A DNA stretch of 64,000 nt from Capniomyces stellatus (taxonomy: Eukaryota; Kickxellomycota; Harpellomycetes; Harpellales; Legeriomycetaceae): contig LUVW01000012.1 in assembly GCA_001661515.1 (NCBI GenBank), forward strand, positions 455,302 through 519,301, in the 5' to 3' direction. The position numbers were made by a program, and so were the translations under genes. Below are positions 45,710 to 59,600 of the stretch, in pieces. The notes beneath the pieces were generated by a model. The model did not search any database. It had not been told where the DNA came from and worked only from the letters and a program-made list of their open reading frames with translations. Positions within the stretch are counted from its first letter, which is position 1. The number at the start of each line of letters is the position of its first letter.

Positions 45710-46200
45710 TCAGTCCGTGTATTCATTTTCAAAATCAACAAAGCAGACATAAGTTGGTTTCCGTTTCATTTTTCTTCGTTTGACTATTTCAAATAAGACT
45801 GTAGCTTGACCAATGCTTTCTTCCTGCATCCTGAAGCCAGCCTGCTCCTTACAAAAAATATCATGTTGTAAATCTATTTGGTTTAGTTTGAATACAGCCA
45901 CTTTAGCTATCAACTTGGTTATTGTGGGCATGAGCGAAATTCCCCTGTAGTTGTTAGGATCTCTGTTGTCTCCTTTTTTAAATATTGGTACTACTATGCT
46001 AGTGTTGCATTTGTCAGTGAGAATACATTCTCTCCATGCACTTCACTAGTTTAAATATTGATTTTTCCAGATGAAAAGTTGGAACATCCTTTTCTTGGAC
46101 TAACTTCCATAGCCCACTTGGAAACATATCCATTCCCGGAGATTTACTCCTTGGCGTCTGTTGTAATTCTATCAGTATTTGCTAAATTTGTCGTTGTGGT
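45710..46200 (-). mobile_element. Decayed non-LTR retrotransposon (LINE-type) reverse transcriptase fragment
   Basis: Reading the minus strand from about 46200, one frame gives IELQQTPRSKSPGMD, matching the KSPGxD motif at the start of LINE reverse transcriptase domains. It continues to a stop after MERMYSH. A second frame, offset near 46041, gives WRECILTDK, then IVVPIFKKGD and DPNNYRGISLMPTITKLI, EQAGFR and YVCFVDFEN, which are the fingers and first palm motifs (the Asp of VDF corresponds to the first catalytic Asp). The frame ends in a stop at 45710. No YxDD motif, endonuclease or 3' end was found, so this is a 5'- and 3'-truncated, frameshifted relic of about 490 bp. It abuts the stop codon of the giant gene at 46252 and lies in the gap after RING copy B. 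Confidence 0.85.
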
Positions 46201-46251
46201 TGAAACTGAAACCCTGATTAAAGCAGCGCTAGTCTGTTCAAGTTTTAACAA

Positions 46252-49200
46252 CTAAATGTTAGAAAACTGCTGCATTTGCTCCAATACTCCCTGTATTGCA
46301 AATGCTTCGGGGCCGTCAATTAATGGAAGTATTGTTAGCCTTAATGGCTCCTTGATAAAATTTTCTCTTTGACGTTTTGAGTCCGAGCTGTCTTTTTCCG
46401 ATTTGTCTTTTTCCGAGCTGTCTTTTTCCGAGCTGTCTTTTTCCGAGCTGTCTTTTTGTAAGTCGGGTTTGCCTGTGTCTGAATCTATGTGCGATTTGGT
46501 GATCTCGAAAAACATTCTAGATAGCTCTTTGGCCAGCAACGTTTGTTCAAAATTTTTAAAGATATTGATGGCCAAGCTGTAAACCAATCTGGATTCCTCA
46601 AAATCCACCAACTCGGTCTTTTCTCCTTCAAACTCAAACAGATGCAGGGTGGACGAAAGATATTTATTTACATCGCATTTGATTCGTAGACAGTTGTATG
46701 TTTTGAACAATAGTGTCTGTGTCAAAAACCTTTTGAGCTTTGTAGAGATTAATGCTTTGGGCGGACCCATGATACCATCTCCACCCCTTGGTGTTTTTTC
46801 TGCTCCTTGGGGCCTCTTTGTGCCCTTTGATCTGTCAAACTCGTCAGGTTGAGAGTGCGCAGCACTTTGGCCTGATCTATTCTTGCTATCACCAGTGCTT
46901 TCTTCACCTAGGCCAGCACTGTTAATTTTTGCCGCTGGCCTTTCGGGATTTTTAGATGTCAATTCTTCAACGGGCTCTTCTTGGATAGTACCTTGGTGGC
47001 CACAATCCAATTCCAAAACAATCTTACTAACATTGCTGAGTCCTAAGCTTATTATATCAAACAATGTGTCGAGTCTCACCGAAATCCTGTAAGGACGTTT
47101 GATTATTGTGTTGGTTGCTGGTTCCACATTGGTTTCTGTCGATGTGCTATCATCCTCTTTCCAGGAATAGTTTAAAACTGGCTCATTGTCAAACGACTTG
47201 AGTGTATTGGCTGTTATAAATCGCATGTCAAGATCAAGGGAGCTTTTGAATTTTGAATCGTTGAGATACTCCAGCTCCCACGCAGCAAAGTCTCTGTTGA
47301 AACAAAATTTGAAATTAACTAGTGCGTTATTATATATCCCTTTGTCGATTTTGCTTATTATTTTGCCTATATCACCAAGTATAGATCTATACGGGCTATA
47401 GCTCTCGAGTGTGTCTTCAAAGTTCATTGTTGGTTTAGCCAGGCACGGTGATAGACTCGCTCTGTAGCTGTATGTAGACATAGCGTCAGAGTAGCTTCTT
47501 TCTTTTTCAGATCCAGAATATTGCCTATAAGCTTTAACGTGTTCGCCTTGCTTGTCGTTACTCGGGTAGATATCATCGTGTTCATGGACTGTTAGTCTAT
47601 CGACCCCGGTGTTGTTATACTCTTTGAACGCAAAGAGGTTATCCTGGACACTACTTTGACTGACACAGCTGCTGCTACGATGATTATCGTGGATATCGAT
47701 TTCACATCTTTCGCTGGCGTTTGTAGGTGTATTTTTTGCTCTTTTTACAAACATCAAGTCCTTTGCATCCAACGTGTTTCTGGGTTTTGAATCGCTGTCC
47801 TCGTCTAGTTATATTTAAAGAATTGTTTTTAAGCAAATGGTCTGTATACACACGCAAATAAATACAGGGTTGCGCTTCGATGTTCAATTATATTGGCTTA
47901 ATTCGACTTGTACTATGTTTTATTACAATGTACTCTGGCTTGAATGTAAAATAAAAATAAAAATAAAATAAAATAAAAATAAAATAAAATAAAATAAAAT
48001 AAAATAAAATAAAATAAATAAACTGTATTACCTTTATCAGAGCTTCCTATAACAATAGTTACGCTGTTGTTTTTAGTCGGAGACTTATCAACGCTGTCCG
48101 ATCTACTTTGATCTATTTTGATGCCTCTTTGACTTAATAACGATTGCCGGTGATCTGTGTTTGTGTTTGCATTGGGACTTGGACTTAAATTTCTCTTATA
48201 AACCAATTGCTCGGTCTCTTTATGCGGTTTCGCTTTTGAATTAGTTAATAGGTAATTTATAAAATTAGTTCAGTATAGTAAAGTCCACAACAGGATACCA
48301 AAAATCAAACATATATTTACGATTATGTTATGTTATGATCAATTGCAAGCCGCACTTACTCTTATCTGCTATTTGGTAACTGGATAGTTTTTTCAGTCTT
48401 CTTTCTGAACCTTTGAGTGTGTCGCTGACAACGCCTTTAAAGTGGCTTTTAATTGATAAGATGCTGCTCCTTGAAGGCGATTTATCTTTAAATGACATGT
48501 CCCTTTCGGTGTTAGCGCTACTTTTTTTGGATATTAACGATTTGTATTTACGAGAAAGCGTTTTTGCGCATAGAATTAGCTTGGATAGCTTTCCTGAAAT
48601 CTGAACCAGTATTAGCCATAGTCTGATGATATTAATCTCAATTACCAGTTCTTTGGTGGTAAGCGAGTTTATCTTCTCAATTAAATTGAGCAACGCATCC
48701 TTGTTAGGAATTTTATTCCAGACCAAAAGAAACTCGTTTTTTTTGTTTTGACGCGGCATTTTGCCATACTCAAACCCTTCGTTGATAAACGATTGCTCGA
48801 ACTTTTGTTTAGTATCCTTGTCATTGGTGTTATCTTCTTTACTTTCTTTATTGACTGAAAACTTTTTCTTCGAGAGTTTGCTTGTTTTAAGGATTCTTTT
48901 TACGCGAATGAATCTGTTTGTTACTATCTTCCTTGAATTAGTAATAACGTTAAAAAACTCGATGTCTGTCTGGTTTGTGTTAAACGAAAACACCACCTCC
49001 TCCAGCTTTTGTGTAAAGTTCATAAGCATGATGTAGTAGTTTTCAAAGTTCATAAAGTTGAATCCAGTTTCGATAACCGCGTCGTAAATAACTTTTGAAC
49101 ACTCGCCAAGTTCTGTTGGGTATTTTCCAGCTAAAGATCTGATAAAGTTCCTGGTGCACAAATCAGCTGGATCGACTCTGTTGTAGTCGCATATTTTTTT

Positions 49201-52200
49201 TATCCAATCTAAACCTTCTAGCGAAATGTTTATGCTTAACAAGAAATACATGTAAAGCTTCTCAATGCCATACGATGCGTTTATGCTATCCTGGCTTGAC
49301 TCGTACTTGTCATTCTCAGAGTCTCCTTGGTTTGTAGAGCTGGAAAAGATTTGGTTGGGTTCAGGCTTTGAGACTAAACTGTCCAACACCTTAGACTTGT
49401 ACTGGTTCAAGGTATTTGTTTCAAACAGCAAGTTTAAATAATGCGGTTTCCTCCTTATTATGAACGTAAGCATTTTTGCAGAGTAAAGCAATGAGTAGAA
49501 GCTTCTGATCTTTTTCATGAATGCCTTTCCAGCCTGAACCAGCGCCAAGTCTTCATACTTTGCACCCAATTTGTTTATAAAGTTATTCTCTAAATTCAGA
49601 TTACACGTGCTTAGCTGAAACCATTCACTAATATTTGGGCTTCCCTGATACACCATATCGTTTATTTTTGACTCTATTGAAAAGATCAAGCCGTTTGTGA
49701 TTTCCTTGTTGCTGTTGAGGAAGTTTTTAAATATTTTATGGTACACGAAATAAATTCGCGAAAACGACAGATTTTGCTCGTCTATTTGGATCAAGTCGTT
49801 AAACGCAAAATCTTGGCCACAACCTTCTTTGCTCGCTTTTATACCAGCAATATATTTATTATACTCAACTCTATGGCTATTTCTCCTAAAACGCACATGG
49901 TATCCCTTGAAGCGACTGTTCATGTGATTAATGTTTCCAGGTGCGCTTTTTTGAGAGCTTTTTCGGTCTTGGTATGGGTCGTAACCACGGTTTTGGTCCT
50001 GGTCCGAGCTATTGGCTAAATACTCGCTATAATAATCCGATTCAAACTCTGAACCTTGAGCTACTGAGTCGCTTTCTACAAAGATTTCCTCGCGGTTGTA
50101 TCCATCTATACTCCCACCACCCGAAAATACCGACGATGCATTCGCCATGTCATTTTTTGATGATGCTAGATTCGGATTTACGCTAGGCGTATCGGTTGAC
50201 AGTTTTTTCGCGCCTTTGGTCGTCATCCTCTTGCTTTTTTTGACAAACTTCAAAAACCTTACAATTTCAATCGACATAATTGAGGATATAAATTTAAGCT
50301 GAGTTAATGCAAAAAAACAGGATGTGACGCTTATTGATAGCTTGGAGGTACTGATGCTTTCGTTCAAGTATTTTGATATCACCTCTATCCCCAGCAGCGC
50401 AATAGCCATATTGAAGCTGCTCTCTGAACTTGAAATTACTTTTTGGTAGTGGTGGAAATCCTTTTGTTTGATTATTAGCTGTCTTCCAGTGTTAGAGGTG
50501 AATTTGCTGTCGCCAACCATGAAAAAGTGCCTAGGCTTTAGGTCTCCCAAGTAAGATATCTTCAAGTACGATTCCACAATCTTTATAACACTAAGTTGTG
50601 ACACATCATATCGGTCAAAAATATCGAAAATCATCTCTTTAAAAATCAAGGAAAACTCGCTGTGTAGCGTAAAAAGCTTAGGCTGGGTGTTTCTGATTGT
50701 GAGATATACAACTTTTATCAAGTCGTTTTCCAAGTTTTTGCACTGCTTTTTGATCTTATGTGTCCCAAACATTCCAGTTTTTTTTGACTCGCTTGTCTGA
50801 CTCGTGGACTTTCTAAAGTTCAAAAAGAACCTAGTGCTAAACAGATAAAAATTTATTTTGGGGTCTGACTCAAACGATCTGATGTAACCTATTATAAAAG
50901 TTATGTATGGGTTTATAGCCTTGGCCTTTGATTCAAAGTCTCCAATTGAAAACAGAGATTTGTACATCCTGTGTAGGGGAGCCTGCAAAACGCTCTGGAT
51001 TATTTCGTTTGTACTGTTTTCAGAGTCTGGGTTAAGCTTGGTTATAGCCAGGTATCGGCTTTTTTCAGGTCCCAAAACGATCTTTTTGGAAACCTTGATT
51101 AGTATGCTTATCAAAACCGGGTTTAACGAAAACAGATAGTTCAACCCATCGCCTTTTGACTCGCGCATATTGCGTTTAAAGATTAGCAGATTTTCAAAAA
51201 ATTCGTGAAAATTATCTTTCAGAATTAAATTGTAAATGAACTCGCACACTAGATATCGGGCCTTTGGGACCAAAACCTCGGTATCAAACAGAGTAACATT
51301 AAACCTAACGTCGCTGGAGCCCTCTGGCTCAAACGTGCATTTTTCAAAATGCGACAGGTAATACATCAAATGGTATATGACTACCACACTACACGTGTTT
51401 GATGTCTTTTCCATCCCTCTTCCAGTTAGTATACACCGACAAACCTCGATAATTAGCTCTTTGTCTTTGATGATGGTATCTTGGTGGATAAGTTCACAAA
51501 TAACTTTTGTCGCATTAAAAGTAAGTCCAATAAGCCTATTGTCGTCAGTCTCGTACTATCAGCATTGACCAAGGTAATAAGTTTGGTTTAAATGTTTGGG
51601 TTAAGAGTTAAAGTTGTGGTTTATAATATACTTGGCTCCAATAAAACTATCTACTATTCTCTTATTGTCTCTTCGATTTCCTGATTTCCCCCGCCCTTTG
51701 CCTTCTTATTTCAAAAATGCTAATATACATTTAGATATATACAAATTGCTTACCTTGTAAAGAATTATATAGAAAATCGTAATCCAATGAATCCAGAGCC
51801 TCTTGGGGTAGGTGAGAAAAACTTTAGGCGTTGAAAAAAAGGACAGTACCAACTCGGCAATATTGATGCTGAGGCATGCTTCGGTTACCAGCCATTTGGA
51901 TAATGGCACTTGTTTGGGCTTGATTGCGTTCTTCTTCTTGGCGAACATGGTTTTCATAATTTTAAAAGGCATGTCGGATCGACTTTGCTCTGTTGACTTA
52001 GTTTGGCCAGTTAAGGATATATTTGAGTTCTTTCGATTCTGTGATCTAGTCATGGCTCTAGTCACTGTTTTGGGCACAAATTGCGATACTTTATTCACAC
52101 TTTCGTTTAACTTTTTTTTTTTCTTTAGCATTTTCATAGAAAGCTCGTAAATGTTGGTCTTGGCCTCTGGGTCGGTACTTGATGCCACATTCTTTGTATA

Positions 52201-54554
52201 CGTTCTATGTATCATACTTGGCTTTTTAAGCGGTTCATGCGGCATTCTGCAGAACTTTTTCTTTCTGTATGTAATTCCAGTACCGATTTTGAATTTCTGT
52301 GCTTTTTTGGCTTTATCGATTTCCTTGTTTGCATCACCAGTCTTGTGTTTGTTTTTTTCGGCGTCTTTTCTGGGCCCTTGTATATCGTATGAATCGAAAA
52401 ATGATCCTTTAGAGCCAACTTTGCTCAACCTGCTTTCCAAAGCTCCCAAATCAGTGATCTTGTTACTCAGATTTAATCCCAACCCTTGTACACTGCTATT
52501 TCTTGAACTTCTTTGACTGGAATATGGGTTCGGCGATAAGTCTATGTCAATTCCGTCTTTTGACTTTCTGCTAAAGTCCCCTATGCCACCTCTGCTTAAT
52601 TCCTGCTTTGTTTCATCCTTGCTGCTTGAAAAGGATACGCTTGGCCTGAACGTTGGCTGATCATTATTTCTTCTCCTGTTTAGCTTTTTTCTGTATTTAC
52701 TCGAACCGCTGTTTTTAGGAGAAATGCCTTTAATTTCCTTTGCGTTTTCGACAAGGTTGAATGTGATATAGCTGTTTTCCTCCAGCCCATCAGCAAAAAA
52801 GTACTCTCCTGACATTGGGTTAGTGCCTTCATCTTTGCTTGGGTAGTTGGTTAGCGTACCTTTTTTGTTTACTTTGTAGGTGCTGCTTTTGGCTGTGGAA
52901 TTTGACTTCATTGAGCCTGGCCTACTGTCAATGTTTGTAAGTATGTTGTCAAACGACCCCCAAGCACCATTTACCAGTGATTCTAAATACGGCAGCAGCC
53001 GAGAAACACACCTAATGCGCGCTTTTCTTGCCGAGTAGAAGCTGGCTTTCTTGTAGTTGTCAAACTGTGTTTCGGTTGAGTTTAGTATATTGTGTGCTGC
53101 GTTATACGTGTCGTTATTAAATAGCGGGTCAATATTCTTCATACTAAATTTGATAACCTTTTTGTTCTCAATCATCACTTTTACTTTATCAAACCCTAAA
53201 AATGCACCGTAAATCAACTTTATTTCCAAAATACTCTTGTGATTTATGGGTTTTCCAGCAGAAAAATAAAGCGATATGAGCTCCAGGATCAGAAGTTTAA
53301 AATTTATCAGTTTGCTATCGTCAAAATCTGGAATAAATCTCTTCATTTTTAGTTTGAATTGGCCTCGGGCCACCAGGTCTTCAACTAAAAAGGTCGTGTT
53401 CTAGTGATATCATATAGGCATCATATCTCAGGCGCTATTGATGTATTATATTAATACCCGCATAGTATGTTTTATAAAAATGCTTACCAGCTTCCCAAGT
53501 CTGTTAAACTCTGTTAGCAATGCGTCAAACTCCAAAACTGTGGTTAGAATATAAACAACGCCAAGTAAACAAAATTAGTAAAGCTGTCAAAAGTGCATTT
53601 AACGAACAAATTCAGTACCATTCCCACGTTGGAAATTGCTTTTGTATCCTGAATAAACTATATTATATTGCTCAAAAAGCAGGAAATTCATGACAAACAA
53701 TCTGAAATACGTACACTGGTGTTTGATGGATTTTTCAAATACGTTTTTCAAATGCTTAATCAACTCCGAAACACTTTCCAGGTCCAGTGATACAATAATG
53801 GTCTGGAGTATCATTGTAATTTTGTTGAGATGGACAATCGATAGCTCTTCCAGTATCCCTTTCGAGTAAACGCTATCAAACGGCTATACACATATATACA
53901 CTTTTTGTCAGCATTGTGGTTTTTGACCTCTTGATTTTCAAAGCTGCCATCAATGTAAATATACTCGCTTAATTCATACATTAAGCCGCTCATATCACAG
54001 GTCATTGACTTACCACTGCACTATTTAGCCCTTTACAAATTACCATAAACTCTTTGTATAATTCATTGCTGTCTTCAACGCTAGTTTCGGTTTTTTGAAG
54101 AACTTCCATCATTCTGTTTCTGGCTTTCCCAACGTACCCTTGTAACCTTATTTAGTCATTACACAAACATTACAAAGTGATTAAAAAAGGGTTACACGAA
54201 CACTACACACTCATTCTTGTTGAATTTAATGACCCAAGAAAATACACTACCAACTAATTACTGCAAATCTACTTACAGCTCATCATCCGAGTACTCATTC
54301 TCAATCAATTTGCAAGCCTCGTTGAGCATTTCATTGTCACTATCCCCGCCATCGCTATCACTAGCAACATTATCTCCGCCACCACTATCTTTGCTATCGC
54401 TATCTTTGCTATCGCTATTCCCGCCATCTTTGTCTTCAGCAACATTATCGTTGCCGCCACTGCTGTTACAATAAATATCATCATCAAAGTTTACATCGAC
54501 ATATTCATTGTCGCATCCACTTATCTCGATTTTAATTCTCTCATATGGGTTCAT
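46252..54554 (-). CDS. Very large multi-exon protein of unknown function
   Basis: Minus strand; likely start MNPYERIKIEISG at 54554, stop at 46252. Supported exons: 54554 to about 54279, about 54147-54010, about 54003-53890, about 53883-53715, about 53540-53488, about 53386-51753, 51555 to about 48360, about 48240-48031 and about 47807-46252. The product is roughly 2400 aa. The N-terminus is acidic with a DSDSKDSGG-type repeat. The middle is long and alpha-helical, with Leu/Ile/Phe-rich stretches (SVSELIKHLKNVFEKS, PLHRMYKSLFSI, PYITFIIGYIRSF, WIKKICDYN) that look like a helical-repeat scaffold, interrupted by Lys/Ser-rich low-complexity segments. The C-terminus holds a KDSSE pentapeptide repeat. 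No catalytic motif, signal peptide or obvious membrane domain is visible, and I do not recognise the family. Exons are several and may be misjoined, or could represent two adjacent genes; continuous in-phase splice sites favour one. Confidence 0.55.
46390..46454 (-). repeat. Coding 15-bp repeat (Lys-Asp-Ser-Ser-Glu)
   Basis: A 15-bp unit (plus strand GAGCTGTCTTTTTCC) is repeated about four to five times, with one variant that changes Ser to Lys. It encodes KDSSE units near the C-terminus of the giant protein and yields a charged, probably unstructured segment. Confidence 0.9.
47946..48018. repeat. (AAAAT)n microsatellite in an intron
   Basis: AAAAT pentamers with a few AAAAAT variants. It lies in the intron between the exon ending near 48031 and the exon starting near 47807 of the giant gene. 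Confidence 0.9.
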
Positions 54555-56675
54555 GTCAAGGTTCTTTAGATTTCGTGTTGAGTTTAAACTAACGTGAAGT
54601 TTCTTTAAAGTTCGACTATCTGCTCTGTCTGTATTGTTACTAGCTTTATTTAATGGCTTTGTATATTTAGTGTATTGTGTATGTGTGATTTGTGCTAGTG
54701 TGCTTGAATATGTGCAATAATAAAGTCTAAAACAACTACTGTCCTTGGCGTTCTTTGTGTTTAAAGAAAATGAGTTTGCTTTGCGGTATTAGTAATTTGT
54801 GTCCCTGTTTATCTAATGTAAAGTGCGTTCTTACTAATGCCAACTTTCACCTCAAATTAGACCAAACCCATGTGTTGATACTATTTATGCGTGAATCCCC
54901 AAATCTGGGAATTTGGAGCTCAGGGGCTCGATATACCACCTACCCTACCATTTAATCAAAGTTATTTGATTGCTAGCCTTGATCTTATTCAACACCCCCC
55001 GCATATAGATACATGATTATTTATTTATTAAAATTCGGTCAAATGCGTACGGATAGGTGTTTTAAAGCTTAATACTCTGCCTATAATCGGATTGGTGAAC
55101 AGTTAAATCGACTAATAGAGATTATGAACCACAAAATCAATATCGAATCGAAATAATAAAGGCCAAGACGACTATTACATATCCCCTCCCCCTCCCCTCG
55201 TATTCAGTGGTATACATCATGTCTTTTAATTTCATATCAATATATTAAACTGCGATATAAAAAAAATGGCAGAACCAAAAATTACTTTTTTTTTTTATTA
55301 TTTATTTACTTATTTTTCTTTTTTTGACAATGGAATCTTGATTATTTAGAAGCTTAGACATGTACAAGTATAACGAATCTGGGGCTTGGTAGCTAAAATA
55401 ATTTTATATCACCACCGATAAATTGTAAAGCTCCTTAATTGCTTGAGAAAAGTAAAAGAAAAAGAAAAAGAATGTTGATTAAGCTATTTCACCAGGTATC
55501 ACGGTTGGTAGGGATTGTAGAGTTGGTATACCATATCAGTTTGATTGCTTTAGAATAGTGTAAATGTAGAAAAGAGTATGTGTTTGTATTTAGCAGCAAG
55601 ATACAACACATCCTATTTCTTTACGTTTGAGAGTAAAAGAGGGCCCAAAAACTAGATAAAGCAAAAAAGTCGGCCCAAGTTTCAATAATGATAAAAACGG
55701 CCAAATATTTCAATAATAAAAAAACACCATATTTGAGGGAAAGTGTAAGTCGTGTACCAATAGAATAAAGCAAAAGCACAGCACACAATTTGGGATATTA
55801 CCAGTAGCAATTTAGCTACATCCTACAACTTCATAGATTGGAGATCAATCATAGAGTTTATTGATTCGATAATTCGTCTGGATGGCAATCATGATTTACA
55901 CCTCTAGGTGTATATCAATCAGCACAAATATTTTGTGTATGGATAGCGAGACAATGTTGAAGCGATTGCTTATATGTTTGATTATTTTTTGCGGACAAAC
56001 AAATCAATCAAAAACAGTAGAGGAGCTGACTGGAAAAAGAAAAGAAAACAAGTGACAATAGCTTTTAATAGAATAATTAGCAAATAAATAAAAAGTCATG
56101 TTTAAATAGCAATTATAAAGAATATGTATTGTCGGCATTTACAATTAAATCGACAGAAGCTATTGGTTTACTATTAGTCATACAAATGAGGATTCTTCAC
56201 ATAAAGCTCAACTTGGCAATAAACCAGGATAGTAACTGCACAAATTACAAGCTTATAAAAACCAAAAGAGTTGGAACATTTGGGACTTGTAATTTGTTGT
56301 TGATTTTAAACATATAGAAAGCTTACCCACTTCTAGTATAAAAATAAAAAAAAGAAAAAGGACAGGAGATAAAGGGTAATATTGCGAATAATTGCAGCAT
56401 AAGAAAAATAGGTTGGTATATAGCATAAGGTTGCATTTCTGCACGGCATTGTTGCATTAAGAGTTACGGGGTAACACAAGAACAGCAAAACAATCTGAAC
56501 TGCTATTGAAAGATAACTAGAAGAGGGAAACAAACACAAAAATAAACAACTATTGCTACCTCTAAATATTGAAAACAAGGAAGCTTGGAGATTAGAATAA
56601 AAAGTATCTGGTCGAACTTGTAAACAAAGTAACGAATAAAAGAAAAAAGAGTAAAGAAAAGGAAAAAGGAAAAGG
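54555..56675. other. Divergent 2.1-kb intergenic region, no gene seen
   Basis: Between the giant gene (-) and VPS10 (+), so it should carry both promoters. A 66-codon frame at about 54755-54955 has an ATG-less start and no recognisable features. C-rich patches occur near 55185 and A/T runs elsewhere. The last 300 bp before the VPS10 ATG are purine-rich (AGAAAAAAGAG..., GGAAAAAGGA), which may be a 5' leader. Confidence 0.5.
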
Positions 56676-59600
56676 ATGAGGGTGTTTGGAATAAAGGCGC
56701 TTAAAAAGGCAGCAGTGTTTGCTATAGCGATAGCTGTACTGGGGAGTTGGGATAGCTTTGTGGATGCGGCGAGCAAAGGGCGTGTGAAGCTAGTGAGTAC
56801 GGAATTTGAAAACTATATGACGCAGCTGACGTACTTTAAGCAGAGTCGGGTGATATTGGGACTTGAAGAGAAAAAGGGGGTGGTGCATATATCTTTTGAT
56901 GATGGGGGAAAGTGGGAAAAGATAAAGGATATAAAAGGGGAGGCAGCAGCGTTGGTGATGCACCCGTATAGCGATGAAGAAGCGATAGTTTTGACAAAAG
57001 GAACAAGACATTACATTACAAAGGATAGAGGCAAGAAATGGGCGGAGTTTGATACGCCAGTAAAACCAGCGAAGGGAGGAAAAGAGGCGATACTTTTCAA
57101 TGCGGCAAAGGTGGGGTACATGCTATACATGGGGGAGAGATGTGTAAAGAGTGGATGGGGTCTTGGAAAAACAGAAAAGTGTTATTTGGAGCCTTACTAC
57201 ACGAGAACGGGATTTTTAGGAAACGGGAGTAAAACGGAAGATAGTAAGATAAAGAGACTGGTTGCAGAGGGGAGGGTGGTTGTGGGGTGTAATTGGGCAA
57301 GAGCAACGCCGGAGCTACAGGCGGTGTCGGAGGAAACGGTGATGTGTATTGAGGATGAGGGAGGGAAGTTGGGAGGCAAGGTGGGGAGTAGAGTGGTGGT
57401 GTCGGAGGACTTTTTTGAAAACGAGAAAGAGGCGGAAATGGGGCGAAAGGGGAGTGGGGACATGATATTAGGGATAACTGTGGTTAAGGGATTTATAGTG
57501 GCGGGGATTCAGAAGAAGGAAGTTAAAGATGTTGACTTGTTTGTGACAGTTGATGGGAAGGAATGGGCTGAGGGAAATCTTGGGATGAGGAAGGAGGGGC
57601 TTGAACAGGCATATACGGTGCTGGAGTCGACAAAGCAATCGTTGTTGGTGAGTGTGAAGTTTAAGCAAGGGGAAGGAAAGCTGTACAGATCAAACTCGAA
57701 CGGGACGTACTTTACAGAGTCGTTGGATAGAGTGAATGTGGATAAAGCAGGGACGGTGGCGATAGAAAGGGTGAACGGGATTGAAGGGATACTGATTGCG
57801 AACCAAAGGGTGGAGGTGGAGGGGTGGTTTAGCAACGGCAGGGACAGGAGAATAAAAACAAGGATAACGTTTGACGACGGGGCGAGCTGGAAATACATCC
57901 AGGCGCCGGAAACGAAGCCGGATGGAACAAGCTATGGATGCAACGCGAGTGGGCAGGAGACGGGGGAGTGTGCACTGCACCTGCACTCGGTGACGACGAG
58001 CAGGAATGCGGGATCGGTGTTTGGAACGGAGGGAGCGCCGGGAATACTGCTGGGGGTTGGGTCGGTTGGGCAGGAGTTGGCGGAGTGGAATGAGTGTGAC
58101 ACGTTTATGTCGGAGGACGGGGGGAGAAAGTGGAAGATGGTGCATAAGGACGCACACATGTATGAGTTTTCAGGGTCGGGGACAGGATTGGTGTTGGTGA
58201 ATGATGAAGAGGAAACAGAGTCGTTTGTTTACTCGACGGATAGGGGCAGGACGTGGAACACGCAGGATCTTGGGGCAAAAGTGAGGGTGGTGGCAGTGGT
58301 GGGAGAAAATAGCGGGACTTCGCAGGCAGTTCTGGTGCTTGGAAAAACGAAGAAGGGAAGCAAGTTTATTGTGACGAAAATAGACATGAATGTGCACAGC
58401 AGGGACTGTGAGGTGGACTACAGTGACCCTAAACAGACAGAAGACATTGAGCTTTGGGAGGCAGTTAACGAGGGACGCGGGGAAGGGTGTGTGATGGGCC
58501 ACTCGGCAAAGTACGCGAGAAGGGTGGCGACGGCAGAATGCAACATGAAGAGTCTGAAGCCAGTAGGGCCAATAGTGAAGAACTGCAGGTGTGTGGCGGC
58601 AGACTACGAGTGCGACTACAACTTCCAGCCGGACGGTTCAGGCAAGTGTGTGTTGGTGGGTGAGCGGGTGAAGATGAAAGGGGACTGCAGGAACGGCGAA
58701 ACGACGTATATGGGAAGTTCGGGGTATAGAAAGATTCCAGGCAATATTTGCCAGCAAGGGGCAGGCGATACTGTCTGGGACGCACCAGTGAGTCAGCCGT
58801 GCGCGAGTTTGGGCGACAAGGACCCGGGGGGAAAAAACAAAGATAAGGATTCAGGGGGAAAGGATAAGGACTCGACAGAAGAGAAAAAGAGCGGAGAGGC
58901 GATCAAGGGAAAAGTGACGCACCGGGTGCAAAAGTTTGAGGGGATGAACGTGATGGTACCGTTTAAAAACTCGAGCAATTTGGTGTTAGTGGACAACAAG
59001 GGGATGCTGTTTAGCAGTTCGGACAATGCGGGCAGCTGGCGGTCAGTAGACCTGGAGAAGATAGTGGGGAAGAGCACAAAGGCAGTGTCGGTGATCACGA
59101 ATCCGTATGTCAAGGGCCGGGGGTACATTTTGACGTCGAGTGGGGAGATTGTGGAGACAAGCGATTACGGGATGACGTGGGAGGAAAAGTTCAGCCTGCC
59201 AACAAAGCCAAACGAGCTGAAAGTGTCGCCGGTTCTTGACTTCCACGTGGACCACCCGGAATGGCTGCTGTTTGTTGGAGGTACGGCGTGTCCCGTGTGC
59301 CACACAATAGTGTATGTGAGTTTTGACTATGGCAAGAAGTGGAGCGAGGTAGTGACGCACGCAGAGAAGTGTGCGTTTGGGACAACGATGCAGTTCCGGG
59401 GGCTGGCGGAAACATCGGTGATATGCAGCGTGTGGCACGAGGTGAGCGGGAGGGCGGGGGAGCAGGACGTGAGCAGAATGATGCGGGGCAAAAACTACCG
59501 GGAGATGGTGGTGATAGACAGCAAAAACGTGCGGGACAAAAAGGTGCTTGAGCGGGGAGCGAATGGACACGTTTCGGACTTTTACATAAACAGCAAGTAC

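Noticed and set aside
54217..54474. Ser/Leu/Pro repeat frame on the plus strand
   Set aside because: It is the antisense of the Asp/Ser/Gly-rich first exon of the giant gene.
54755..54955. 66-codon frame in the divergent region
   Set aside because: It lacks an ATG-based longer frame, shows no recognisable domain, and cannot be supported as a gene.
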